In this document: positions 1 through 5,124 of the stretch, in pieces | How the letters are laid out: each line of letters begins with the position of its first letter | How positions within the stretch are numbered: the stretch's first letter is position 1 | Assembly: GCA_903879825.1 (NCBI GenBank) | Contig: CAIRND010000703.1 | Location: 1-5,124, forward strand | Length of the DNA: 5,124 nucleotides | Direction of reading: 5' to 3' | Source of the DNA: an uncultured Geobacteraceae bacterium | GTDB taxonomy: Bacteria; Desulfobacterota; Desulfuromonadia; Geobacterales; Pseudopelobacteraceae | Position numbers and translations under genes: made by a program | Notes under the pieces: generated by a model | The model's input: the letters and a program-made list of their open reading frames with translations, nothing else | Database searches by the model: none | Told to the model about the DNA's origin: nothing

Positions 1-742
1 CACGTTCTCCTTTGGGACCACGCAGTCCGACATCTCTGAGAATTTCCAAGAAGACTTCACAAATCCGTCCAGGTCGGTATGCCTTTCCGGATGGACTGAT
101 AAAAACCGGCGCAGTCGGAACAGTGGGAAAGCCAGCTGCTTTCCGCTGATATAGGAAGTCTGCCAGCTGGCAGGTAGTGGACGGCGACAGGGGAACATAT
201 CTGGACTTCTTGAATTTGGTGTTCCGAATCGTCAGCAAATCTCCTTCGATGTCCACATCTGCCAACAGAAGCTTTAGTGCTTCCCCGATGCGCAGACCGG
301 TGCTGTAGAGCAGGCCGATAATGGTGGAAATGAGCATGGGACGAAGGCTGCCTTCCGGACCTATTCTGACGGCAGCATCCAGAACCAGATTCATTTCCTG
401 CGGCGAATAGATATAAGGTGCCGGGCGATTCCTTCGCGGGAGAAAACTCTGATGAATAACGCATGTCTGTGGATCGAAATTGCTCAGATATGCGCAGAAC
501 TGCCGCATGATGGACATGCGATTGAGCCTGCTTCCGATACTCAGGTGCTCCATCGATTTGAACCATCGCTCTGCAATGTCGGCAGTTATCGGTAATCCTG
601 GTTTCAGCTCAGACATCAGGAAACGATCCAGATAGCAGAGAATCTTACTGTCACTTTCACCTTTACGACCGAGGGCGCACCTCATCTCCCAGAACGCCTG
701 GAGACTGGAGGCAACGGGACTGCGGAATACACATGTCGCCAT
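1..742 (-). CDS. Tyrosine recombinase, second of the tandem, C-terminus cut by the window edge (RitB/RitC-like)
   Basis: A site-specific DNA recombinase expected to cut and rejoin the element's ends through a tyrosine nucleophile. The frame opens with ATG and stays open for 247 codons to the window edge, with no stop. Residues about 8-90 look like the SAM-like core-binding domain (SPVASSLQAFWEMRCALG then a helical region). The catalytic domain begins near residue 112 (YSPQEMNLVL). It contains the catalytic Arg151 in YSTGLRIGEAL and the beta-hairpin lysine region TKFKKSRYVPL at 175-185. The HxxR, LGH and tyrosine motifs must lie left of the window. The start is 3 bases after the stop of the upstream recombinase (TGA-ACT-ATG), with an AGAGG-type Shine-Dalgarno inside that gene's end, so the two are probably translationally coupled. 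The family usually runs about 300-340 residues, so roughly a quarter to a third is missing. The tyrosine recombinase call is firm; the RIT subclass is inferred from gene order. Confidence 0.85.
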   Translation of the reverse strand, partial: MATCVFRSPVASSLQAFWEMRCALGRKGESDSKILCYLDRFLMSELKPGLPITADIAERWFKSMEHLSIGSRLNRMSIMRQFCAYLSNFDPQTCVIHQSFLPRRNRPAPYIYSPQEMNLVLDAAVRIGPEGSLRPMLISTIIGLLYSTGLRIGEALKLLLADVDIEGDLLTIRNTKFKKSRYVPLSPSTTCQLADFLYQRKAAGFPTVPTAPVFISPSGKAYRPGRICEVFLEILRDVGLRGPKGER

Positions 743-745
743 AGT

Positions 746-2002
746 TCACCTCTCTTTCGGCCATGGCATGGCTACCTGACGAAGCATCTTGAGGTCAGCC
801 TTGGCATAGATGAAGGTGGTGTTCAGACAACGATGACCCAAGACATCGGCAATGGCTTTGATCGGTGAATCCTGTGCCAATGCCCGGATTGCCCACGAAT
901 GTCGCAATGTATTCGATCCGTTCTTGGGTTTCTTTACTCCAGCGTTCGTCATGTGCTTACGGACGATAATGGATATGTCCTGGCCGGTGAGCGGGAAGTA
1001 GGGAGCCTTCACACCGAGGAAAACTTCTCGGAGCCGCGTTTCCGGGCGATGATGGAGGTATTGGATAATCGCTTCACCGACAGCCTCCAGCAAAGGGAGC
1101 ACGACTTCTTTGCCTCCCTTCCTTGCCCGAATCAGAATGGTTGAGTGTTGCCAGTCAATATCCTCAAGGCGCAACTCAACCACACTCATGCCACGAATGC
1201 CGTAGGCCATCATAAGCAGCATGATGGTGGTATCCCTTGCTCCGGCAGCGGTTCCCTTGGGGATAACATTCAGGATTCGTTGCAAATCGGTGTCTTCCAT
1301 CCCCTTGGGCAGGGATGCCAGACGATACGCAGGGACAGAGGGAATAACTCCGGAAAAATCCTTGGCGACATATCCCTTGTATGCACAGAACCGAAGAAAG
1401 CTACGGAGATATGACGCTAAACTCCTCAGATTTACTGGACTCTCCTTGATGTGCTGTTTGATGTACGTTTCAACATCATCAGCTTTCAATGTCTTCATGT
1501 CATTACGTTTAGCTCTTTCTCCCAAGCCATCGAGAAACCTGCATAGAGCTAACCGGTAGTTCTGGATTGTTGTCTCGTCGAGTTGGCGGTCCTCACGTAA
1601 ATGGTGCAAATACGGTTCGAGTACCCAGCGATATTGCGGCGGGAGCGGTTTAGGGGTGGGCGGTTTCATAACCCCCTCGTCAACCAGGTAAGACAACAAG
1701 TGTTTCAGGTGGCCCCGAACCGCACCACGTCCGACATAGAGGTTGCTGGTGGTTCGGAAGTCTGCCAGGTAGGCATCGATAAATGCCCCGAAGTGTGCCG
1801 GGGTAACCTCTTTCCCTCGACTGATCCCTTGATCGATAAGAAAACTGTTGAACAGGCAGCAATGGCCGAGAACATAGCAAGCATAACTTTTTGAATAACC
1901 CCTTTCCTTAAGGCGGGCCGCCAACCCGTCCATGTATGGGCCGAGTGGCCCCCGCCGAAAATCTGCCAACGTCCGCCGTTCTTTGTACCAGTGCTCAAGC
2001 AT
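746..2002 (-). CDS. Tyrosine recombinase/integrase, 418 aa, first of the tandem (RitA-like)
   Basis: A complete tyrosine site-specific recombinase. An N-terminal helical domain (about residues 20-112) precedes a SAM-like core-binding domain (about 125-215), and the catalytic domain spans about 235-405. Visible catalytic residues are Arg270 in YGIRG, Lys295 in RARKGGKE, Arg367 in NTLRHSW, His390 in VLGH and the nucleophile Tyr399 in TTFIYAK. The usual His of the HxxR box is Asn364, which is unusual. The long N-terminus and its place as first gene of a tandem resemble RitA of recombinase-in-trio elements. The ATG at 2000-2002 is preferred because GGAGG lies 7 bases upstream. The frame extends to a TTG at 2089, but that has no ribosome site and adds a low-complexity leader. 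The next recombinase starts 3 bases downstream. The leader can fold over the ribosome site (see 2004-2046). Substrate DNA and partners cannot be read from the sequence. Confidence 0.93.
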   Translation of the reverse strand: MLEHWYKERRTLADFRRGPLGPYMDGLAARLKERGYSKSYACYVLGHCCLFNSFLIDQGISRGKEVTPAHFGAFIDAYLADFRTTSNLYVGRGAVRGHLKHLLSYLVDEGVMKPPTPKPLPPQYRWVLEPYLHHLREDRQLDETTIQNYRLALCRFLDGLGERAKRNDMKTLKADDVETYIKQHIKESPVNLRSLASYLRSFLRFCAYKGYVAKDFSGVIPSVPAYRLASLPKGMEDTDLQRILNVIPKGTAAGARDTTIMLLMMAYGIRGMSVVELRLEDIDWQHSTILIRARKGGKEVVLPLLEAVGEAIIQYLHHRPETRLREVFLGVKAPYFPLTGQDISIIVRKHMTNAGVKKPKNGSNTLRHSWAIRALAQDSPIKAIADVLGHRCLNTTFIYAKADLKMLRQVAMPWPKER

Positions 2003-2003
2003 A

Positions 2004-2046
2004 ATCCTACCTCCATTCTGTAATGAACTACCTGATGGAGGAGGAT
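2004..2046 (-). promoter_or_regulatory. Leader hairpin sequestering the ribosome binding site of the first recombinase
   Basis: In the mRNA sense, ATCCTCCTCCAT (complement of 2035-2046) can pair with ATGGAGGTAGGAT (complement of 2004-2016). This gives 12 base pairs with a single bulged U and an 18-base loop (2017-2034). The right arm contains the whole GGAGG Shine-Dalgarno (2010-2014) and ends just before the ATG at 2002. Folded, this would block ribosome access and keep recombinase levels low. The complementarity is seen directly; the regulatory effect is inferred. The left arm could instead be a chance polypyrimidine tract, but the near-perfect 12-base match makes chance less likely. Confidence 0.5.
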
Positions 2047-2059
2047 ATGAGCCATACAA

Positions 2060-2089
2060 ATTATGTGAAGTAAATATATGGTGGGACAA
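2060..2089 (-). promoter_or_regulatory. Candidate promoter of the recombinase genes
   Basis: On the minus strand, TTGTCC (2084-2089, 4 of 6 to the -35 consensus) and CATAAT (2060-2065, 5 of 6 to the -10) are 18 bases apart. This would start transcription near 2053, just upstream of the leader hairpin. The -10 overlaps one of the repeated TGTGAAGT motifs (2064-2071), and a short dyad CCATA/TATGG (2052-2056, 2077-2081) brackets it. Recombinase binding could therefore shut off its own promoter. The -35 is weak, so this is only a candidate. Confidence 0.3.
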
Positions 2090-2126
2090 AGGCGGGCAGG
2101 CGTAGCGTGGGCAGACATGAAGGATG

Positions 2127-2155
2127 ACTTCACATTACTGGCAGCTTCACATTAC
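2127..2155. repeat. Tandem CTTCACATTAC repeats at the element/radC junction
   Basis: The 11-base word CTTCACATTAC occurs exactly at 2128-2138 and 2145-2155, giving a 17-base period. An inverted 9-base partner, ATGTGAAGT, lies at 2063-2071 opposite ACTTCACAT at 2127-2135. The second copy ends on the first base of the RadC His codon where homology begins. Short direct and inverted words clustered at the end of a tyrosine-recombinase element are what recombinase binding sites look like. No binding evidence is available, so the role is inferred. Confidence 0.5.
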
Positions 2156-2313
2156 ATAACCACCCTTCAGGAGATCCAACACCATCATCTGAAGACATAA
2201 CCATCACCAGAAGGCTCAAGGAGGCTGGGGAGATTATGGGTATCAAGATTCTGGATCATATTATAGTGGGGGAGGGTGAATATTTGAGTTTTGTGGAGAG
2301 ATGGTTGTTGTGA
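2155..2313 (+). pseudogene. radC: 3' remnant of radC (JAB/MPN domain), 5' part missing
   Basis: The plus strand encodes 52 residues and a stop that match the C-terminus of RadC. HNHPSGDPTPSSED carries the JAMM pattern H-x-H-x7-S-x2-D that would bind zinc. It is followed by TRRLKEAGEIMGIKILDHIIVG and the closing segment EYLSFVERWLL. RadC-family proteins are normally a little over 200 residues, so about three quarters are absent. The missing part includes the upstream catalytic Glu and the helix-hairpin-helix region. The frame stays open upstream to a TGA at 2125, but the residues between (LHITGSFTL) do not look like RadC and have no start. The cut therefore falls at about 2150-2155, beside the element's repeats. 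The sequence itself shows no decay, as expected if the element split the gene fairly recently and the 5' part lies at its far end. Confidence 0.8.
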
Positions 2314-2335
2314 AGTTAATATGTAACAAAACTAT

Positions 2336-2359
2336 CAGAGGATACACCAGAGGATACAC
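2336..2359. repeat. Perfect 12-base tandem duplication, CAGAGGATACAC x2
   Basis: CAGAGGATACAC at 2336-2347 is followed directly by an identical copy at 2348-2359. It lies between the radC stop and the tRNA-operon terminator, in non-coding DNA. It may be a replication-slippage duplication or part of an old insertion scar. No function is visible. Confidence 0.8.
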
Positions 2360-2363
2360 GGAT

Positions 2364-2397
2364 AAAAAAAGCCACCTAGAAACTAATCTAAGTGGCT
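2364..2397 (-). terminator. Rho-independent terminator of the HU-tRNA operon
   Basis: On the minus strand, AGCCACTTAG and CTAGGTGGCT form a 10-pair stem (one G-U pair) with an 8-base A/T-rich loop. A run of seven T (complement of 2364-2370) follows. It begins 8 bases after the CCA end of tRNA-Val. On the plus strand the same stem has a C-A mismatch and no T-run after it, so it should act mainly on minus-strand transcription. Confidence 0.92.
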
Positions 2398-2405
2398 GAA
2401 TTTAT

Positions 2406-2481
2406 TGGTGGGCGAAACAGGGATCGAACCTGTGACATCCAGCTTGTAAGGCTGGCGCTCTCCCAGCTGAGCTATTCGCCC
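2406..2481 (-). tRNA. tRNA-Val(UAC)
   Basis: A 76-base cloverleaf. The acceptor stem GGGCGAA/TTCGCCC is followed by discriminator A and an encoded CCA (2406-2408). The anticodon stem CCAGC/GCTGG encloses loop CTTACAA, giving anticodon UAC (complement of 2446-2448), which reads valine GUA/GUG codons. The T-arm contains GGTTCGATCC and the D-arm AGCTCAGCTGGGAGAGC. It lies 7 bases after tRNA-Asp on the same strand and is followed closely by the terminator. I see no partial copy of its 3' end elsewhere in the window, so no sign that it served as an integration site. Confidence 0.98.
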
Positions 2482-2488
2482 TAATTTT

Positions 2489-2565
2489 TGGCGGGGTTGA
2501 CGGGGCTCGAACCCGCGACTTCCAGCGTGACAGGCTGGCACTCTAACCAACTGAGCTACAACCCC
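2489..2565 (-). tRNA. tRNA-Asp(GUC)
   Basis: A 77-base cloverleaf with acceptor GGGGTTG/CAACCCC, discriminator G and an encoded CCA (2489-2491). The anticodon stem CCAGC/GCTGG holds loop CTGTCAC with anticodon GUC (complement of 2529-2531), which reads aspartate GAU/GAC. The T-arm contains GGGTTCGAGCCC. It starts only 18 bases after the HU stop codon, with no promoter or terminator between that I can see. It is therefore probably processed from a transcript shared with HU and tRNA-Val. Confidence 0.98.
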
Positions 2566-2583
2566 TCAGTAAATCTAAATCAA

Positions 2584-2880
2584 TTACTTCTTTTTCTTAG
2601 CGGGCACAACATTAACAGCTTCTTTCAGTGTCTTGCCTGGTTTGAACTTTGGAACAGTTGCAGCAGGAATATCAATTTTCTTGCCTGTCTGTGGATTCTG
2701 ACCTTTACGGGCAGCACGTTTAGCAGTTGAGAATGTACCGAAACCGACAAGGCTGAGTTTATCACCGCTCTTGAGAGCAGAAGTTACACTGGCTATAAAT
2801 GCGGAAACAGCTTTCTCAGCATCTACTTTTTTCAGGCCGGCCTGTTCTGCTACTGAACTGATCAATTCTGCTTTTGTCAC
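2584..2880 (-). CDS. hup: HU-family histone-like DNA-binding protein, 98 aa
   Basis: A small basic dimeric protein that bends and compacts DNA and helps replication, recombination and transcription in the nucleoid. The N-terminal helices (MTKAELISSVAEQAG and following, about 1-40) form the dimer core. The GFGTF signature is at 46-50. The arm segment RAARKGQNPQTGKKIDIPA (about 55-73) carries the intercalating Pro63, and FKPGKTLKEAVN follows at 79-90. The protein ends with a short KKKK tail, slightly longer than the usual 90 residues. It starts at GTG, with GGAGG 6 bases upstream. Its own promoter lies about 50-75 bases upstream, and two tRNA genes follow on the same strand. In E. coli, hupB follows lon in the tig-clpP-clpX-lon block; here it follows clpX directly. 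HU fits better than IHF by sequence and context. Confidence 0.95.
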   Translation of the reverse strand: MTKAELISSVAEQAGLKKVDAEKAVSAFIASVTSALKSGDKLSLVGFGTFSTAKRAARKGQNPQTGKKIDIPAATVPKFKPGKTLKEAVNVVPAKKKK

Positions 2881-2927
2881 GATACACCTCCAAGAATTTT
2901 TCTAGTGAATTGCAAAGCGAGCCACTG

Positions 2928-2955
2928 TTTATCAGATGTTGTTGATTTGTGTCAA
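2928..2955 (-). promoter_or_regulatory. Sigma-70-type promoter for HU and the tRNAs
   Basis: On the minus strand a perfect TTGACA (2950-2955) is separated by 16 bases from GATAAA (2928-2933, 4 of 6 to TATAAT). This would start transcription near 2921, giving a leader of about 40 bases before the HU GTG. It is the only strong promoter-like pair I see between clpX and HU, and it probably also drives the two tRNAs. Confidence 0.6.
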
Positions 2956-3075
2956 GCCTTTTTTCTTGTAAAGATGCTTATTATGGGCGGTTGAGCAAGT
3001 TTTTGCTGATATTGTTTTATAAACTAATTTTTATAATGGTCAGTTTGTTGCTAACATGCTGAATTGAAAGTGTAA

Positions 3076-4332
3076 TTAAGCCGCCTCTTTTAATTCCTGT
3101 TCATATACGATAATCGGCTTTTCTTTGTGATAAATAACGTCCTCACTGATAACAACTTCTTGTACATTCAGTTGTGATGGGACTTCATACATTATATCAA
3201 GCATTGAATTTTCCAGAATAGCGCGCAAACCACGTGCACCGGTGTTACGTTTCAAAGCTTCTTTGGCGATTGCCACTAAAGACCCGTCAGTGAAACGCAG
3301 GCGTACTTTTTCAAGATCAAAAAGTTTCTGATATTGCTTCACTAATGAATTTTTTGGTTCTTTCAATATTTGGACTAAAGCTTCTTCATCCAGTTCCGTC
3401 AGAGTCGCGAGCATCGGCAGTCGGCCGATAAACTCAGGGATGTAGCCGTATTTAAGGAGGTCCTCAGGAGTCAGGCTCTTCAGCAGCTCGCCAAGTTTCT
3501 TCTCTTCACGCTTCTTTATGTCCGCACCAAAGCCGAGCGATTTCTTTCCTATGCGCTGCTGAATGACGGTTTCCAGGCCTGCAAACGCACCACCACAGAT
3601 GAAAAGAATATTTGTGGTATCGACTTTCATAAATTCCTGCTGTGGGTGCTTCCTGCCGCCCTTTGGAGGAATACTGGCTACCGTGCCTTCGATGATCTTG
3701 AGAAGCGCCTGCTGAACTCCTTCGCCCGAAACATCGCGGGTTATCGAAGGTGAATCAGATTTTCGGGCGATCTTATCAATCTCGTCAATATAAACGATGC
3801 CCTTCTGAGCACGTTCCACATCATAATCAGCTGCTTGCAACAATGAGAGGATGATGTTTTCAACATCTTCACCAACATAACCGGCTTCGGTAAGGTTTGT
3901 CGCATCGGCCATTGCAAATGGAACTTTAAGGATTCTGGCCAGAGTCTGTGCAAGAAGTGTTTTGCCGGAACCGGTAGGTCCCAGTAGCAGAATGTTACTT
4001 TTCTGCATTTCTACTTCACCCGGTTTACCACCGGAGTCGATACGCTTGTAGTGGTTATAGACAGCAACGGAGAGGACTTTCTTGGCCATTTCCTGACCAA
4101 TAACATACTCATCCAGAATGTCCTTTATCTCACGCGGTTTTGGAAGCTTCTTCAGGTCTGGCCCTGTTGTCTCTTCCAACTTCATTTCTTCTGCAATAAT
4201 GTCATTGCAAAGCTCTATGCATTCATCACAGATAAAAACAGCAGGCCCAGCAATAAGCTTTTTTACATCGTCCTGGCTTTTTCCACAAAAAGAGCAGGTC
4301 AGATGCTCCTGTACTACGTCACGACGGCTCAT
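3076..4332 (-). CDS. clpX: ClpX, ATP-dependent unfoldase subunit of the ClpXP protease, 418 aa
   Basis: A AAA+ hexamer that recognises tagged or damaged proteins, unfolds them and threads them into ClpP. The N-terminal zinc-binding domain has Cys13, Cys16, Cys35 and Cys38. The AAA+ module follows, with Walker A GPTGSGKT (118-125), the pore loop GYVG (151-154), Walker B IVYIDEID (179-186), the RKH pore loop (227-229), the arginine-finger segment PEFIGR (299-304) and sensor 2 GARGLR (365-370). The ClpP-docking loop reads LGF at 266-268, in place of the IGF form of E. coli. The length is normal for the family and no key residue is missing. AGGAG lies a few bases before the ATG. The start overlaps the clpP stop as ATGA, so the two are translationally coupled. 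No convincing terminator follows; the HU promoter lies downstream. Confidence 0.99.
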   Translation of the reverse strand: MSRRDVVQEHLTCSFCGKSQDDVKKLIAGPAVFICDECIELCNDIIAEEMKLEETTGPDLKKLPKPREIKDILDEYVIGQEMAKKVLSVAVYNHYKRIDSGGKPGEVEMQKSNILLLGPTGSGKTLLAQTLARILKVPFAMADATNLTEAGYVGEDVENIILSLLQAADYDVERAQKGIVYIDEIDKIARKSDSPSITRDVSGEGVQQALLKIIEGTVASIPPKGGRKHPQQEFMKVDTTNILFICGGAFAGLETVIQQRIGKKSLGFGADIKKREEKKLGELLKSLTPEDLLKYGYIPEFIGRLPMLATLTELDEEALVQILKEPKNSLVKQYQKLFDLEKVRLRFTDGSLVAIAKEALKRNTGARGLRAILENSMLDIMYEVPSQLNVQEVVISEDVIYHKEKPIIVYEQELKEAA

Positions 4333-4928
4333 AGTGTCTCTCCTGTGGGCGGTTTGCGAGTAAAAATAGCGTCTATCAAACCGTACTCTTTTGCATCTTC
4401 TGCTGACATGAAAAAGTCTCGATCAGTATCTGCTTCAATCTTTTCTTTTGGCTGACCCGACAGATCGGCAAGGATGCCATTCAATTCATCTTTCATGCGC
4501 AGTATTTCTTTTGCATGGATGCTGATATCTGTTGCCTGGCCCTGAAAACCACCGAGTGGCTGGTGGATCATAATCCGTGAATGACTGAGGCTATAGCGCT
4601 TTCCTTTTTCACCTGCAGTCAGGAGGATTGCTCCCATTGATGCCGCCTGGCCGACACAAATAGTCGATACAGGAGCCTTGATGTAGTTCATTGTGTCAAA
4701 TATTGCCATACCTGCAGTGACAACACCGCCCGGTGAATTGATGTACAGATGAATGTCCTTGTCAGGATCTTCAGCTTCAAGGAATAGCAATTGAGCGATG
4801 ATAAGGTTGGCTACCGTATCATCAATAGCTCCTCCGAGAAAAATAATCCGCTCTTTAAGCAGACGGGAATATATGTCATAGGCCCGTTCACCTCTTCCGC
4901 TTTGCTCTACAACCATTGGGATATACAT
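4329..4928 (-). CDS. clpP: ClpP, serine protease subunit of ClpXP, 199 aa
   Basis: The proteolytic chamber of ClpXP, a cytoplasmic double-heptamer serine peptidase (family S14). The catalytic triad is visible as Ser97 in GQAASMGA, His122 in IMIHQPLGG and Asp171 in TDRDFF. The oxyanion and substrate strand NSPGGVVTAG is at 64-73. The start is placed at the ATG at 4926-4928 (MYIPMVVEQSG), because AAGGAG lies 6 bases upstream and the protein then has the usual family length. A longer frame to 4985 runs inside tig and has no ribosome site. The Shine-Dalgarno overlaps the tig stop (TAAGGAG), and the clpP stop overlaps the clpX ATG by 4 bases. tig-clpP-clpX are therefore one transcription unit read from a promoter beyond the right edge. 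Confidence 0.99.
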   Translation of the reverse strand: MYIPMVVEQSGRGERAYDIYSRLLKERIIFLGGAIDDTVANLIIAQLLFLEAEDPDKDIHLYINSPGGVVTAGMAIFDTMNYIKAPVSTICVGQAASMGAILLTAGEKGKRYSLSHSRIMIHQPLGGFQGQATDISIHAKEILRMKDELNGILADLSGQPKEKIEADTDRDFFMSAEDAKEYGLIDAIFTRKPPTGETL

Positions 4929-4938
4929 GTAAAACTCC

Positions 4939-5124
4939 TTAGGCTGCTTTAAGCTGCTTTGCGTCAACTTCAGTAACAACGGCATGGTCAGTCAGATAAG
5001 AAATTGCTTTATCCTCTTTGATTTCTGAGATGATTGAATGTTTGGCATTCTGATTGGTTGAGTAATACTCTTTGATGCGATCAAGCATTTCCGGGTTACC
5101 GGCAGCAATTTTTTCATAGTGAGC
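4939..5124 (-). CDS. tig: Trigger factor, C-terminal 61 residues (rest beyond the right edge)
   Basis: Trigger factor is a ribosome-bound chaperone and peptidyl-prolyl isomerase that shelters nascent chains. Only the end of its C-terminal chaperone domain is in the window, from AHYEKIAAGNPEMLDRIKEY to the last residues DAKQLKAA and a TAA at 4939-4941. The segment is helical and charged, and it contains a typical late helix (SIISEIKEDKAISYLTDHAVV). The call rests on this C-terminal pattern and on the well-known tig-clpP-clpX order. The ribosome-binding and isomerase domains are not visible. The clpP start is 10 bases downstream. Confidence 0.9.
   Translation of the reverse strand, partial: AHYEKIAAGNPEMLDRIKEYYSTNQNAKHSIISEIKEDKAISYLTDHAVVTEVDAKQLKAA

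Larger units (their letters stand above)
1..2154 (-). mobile_element. End of a RIT-like / Tn554-like tyrosine-recombinase element, partial, apparently inserted in radC
   Basis: Two tandem tyrosine recombinase genes on one strand, separated by 3 bases, begin just inside a point where RadC coding sequence is abruptly cut. Two or three consecutive tyrosine recombinases are typical of RIT (recombinase in trio) elements and of the Tn554 family; Tn554 is known to insert in radC. The inner boundary is placed at about 2154 because RadC homology starts at 2155. The repeats around 2063-2155 could be recombinase-binding end sequences. The sampled base composition of this part is richer in G+C than the clpX region. 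The other end, any third recombinase and any cargo are outside the window, so family assignment and exact ends are inferred. Confidence 0.6.

Noticed and set aside
57..566. 169-codon minus-strand open frame inside the second recombinase
   Set aside because: It is in a different frame from the recombinase, whose frame is open from 742 to the edge with recognisable catalytic motifs. The peptide is Ser/His/Arg-rich and unlike any family.
899..1894. Plus-strand open frames opposite the first recombinase (899-1144, 1145-1414, 1221-1559, 1601-1894)
   Set aside because: They are antisense shadows in a moderately GC-rich gene, with no motifs and mutually overlapping frames.
2003..2089. N-terminal extension of the first recombinase to a TTG at 2089
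   Set aside because: There is no ribosome site at the TTG, and the added residues are unlike the family. The ATG at 2002 has GGAGG at ideal spacing, and the extension would cover the leader hairpin and candidate promoter.
2406..2481. tRNA-Val 3' end as the attachment site of the element
   Set aside because: No second copy of the tRNA 3' sequence is in the window, and the operon's own terminator and the radC remnant lie between the tRNA and the recombinases.
2488..2730. Plus-strand open frame of 80 codons beginning MAGLTGLEPATSSVTG
   Set aside because: It is the antisense of tRNA-Asp running into the antisense of HU. This is a common spurious protein call at tRNA genes.
3017..3036. TTATAAA/TTTATAA inverted repeat after clpX as a terminator
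   Set aside because: The stem is 7 A-T pairs only, with no G-C pairs and no proper T-run, so it is too weak to call.
4051..4455. Plus-strand open frames opposite clpX and clpP (4051-4455, 4118-4363)
   Set aside because: They are antisense shadows of fully recognisable ClpX and ClpP, with no family resemblance of their own.
4929..4985. N-terminal extension of ClpP by 19 residues
   Set aside because: It overlaps tig in another frame. The ATG at 4928 has AAGGAG upstream and gives the standard 199-residue protein with Ser97/His122/Asp171.

Overview
The window joins a conserved bacterial housekeeping block to the end of a mobile element. All protein genes and tRNAs read on the minus strand, so the biological order runs from right to left. 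The exception is a short radC remnant on the plus strand. The proteolysis genes, ClpX and HU look proteobacterial, and my impression is of a Desulfuromonadia (Geobacter/Pelobacter-type) bacterium. That placement rests on recalled protein resemblance and gene order only, so it is tentative.

Right half (about 2364-5124), host chromosome: the C-terminal 61 residues of trigger factor (tig), then clpP and clpX, form a tight operon. The clpP Shine-Dalgarno overlaps the tig stop, and clpP/clpX overlap as ATGA. After a 195-base gap with a good sigma-70-type promoter comes a gene for an HU-family DNA-binding protein with a GTG start. It is followed within 18 bases by tRNA-Asp(GUC) and then tRNA-Val(UAC), and the run closes with a clear rho-independent terminator at 2364-2397. 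Together the genes cover nascent-chain folding (trigger factor), ATP-dependent proteolysis (ClpXP), nucleoid structure (HU) and translation (tRNAs). lon, which lies between clpX and the HU gene in E. coli, is absent here.

Middle (about 2003-2363), junction: on the plus strand, 2155-2313 encodes the last 52 residues of a RadC/JAB-domain protein. It begins exactly at the HNHPSG metal-binding motif and ends at a natural stop. Upstream of that point the RadC homology stops, and short repeated TTCACAT motifs and the recombinase leader region take over. The simplest reading is that a mobile element inserted in radC, a gene already known as the target of Tn554-type elements.

Left half (1-2002), mobile element: two tandem tyrosine recombinase genes. 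The first is complete (418 aa); the second starts 3 bases after the first stops and runs off the left edge with 247 codons visible. This matches the first two genes of a 'recombinase in trio' (RIT-like, ritA-ritB-ritC) element or a Tn554-like module. The third gene and the other end would lie beyond the window. The leader of the first recombinase can fold into a long hairpin that sequesters its ribosome binding site, which may be a device to keep expression low.
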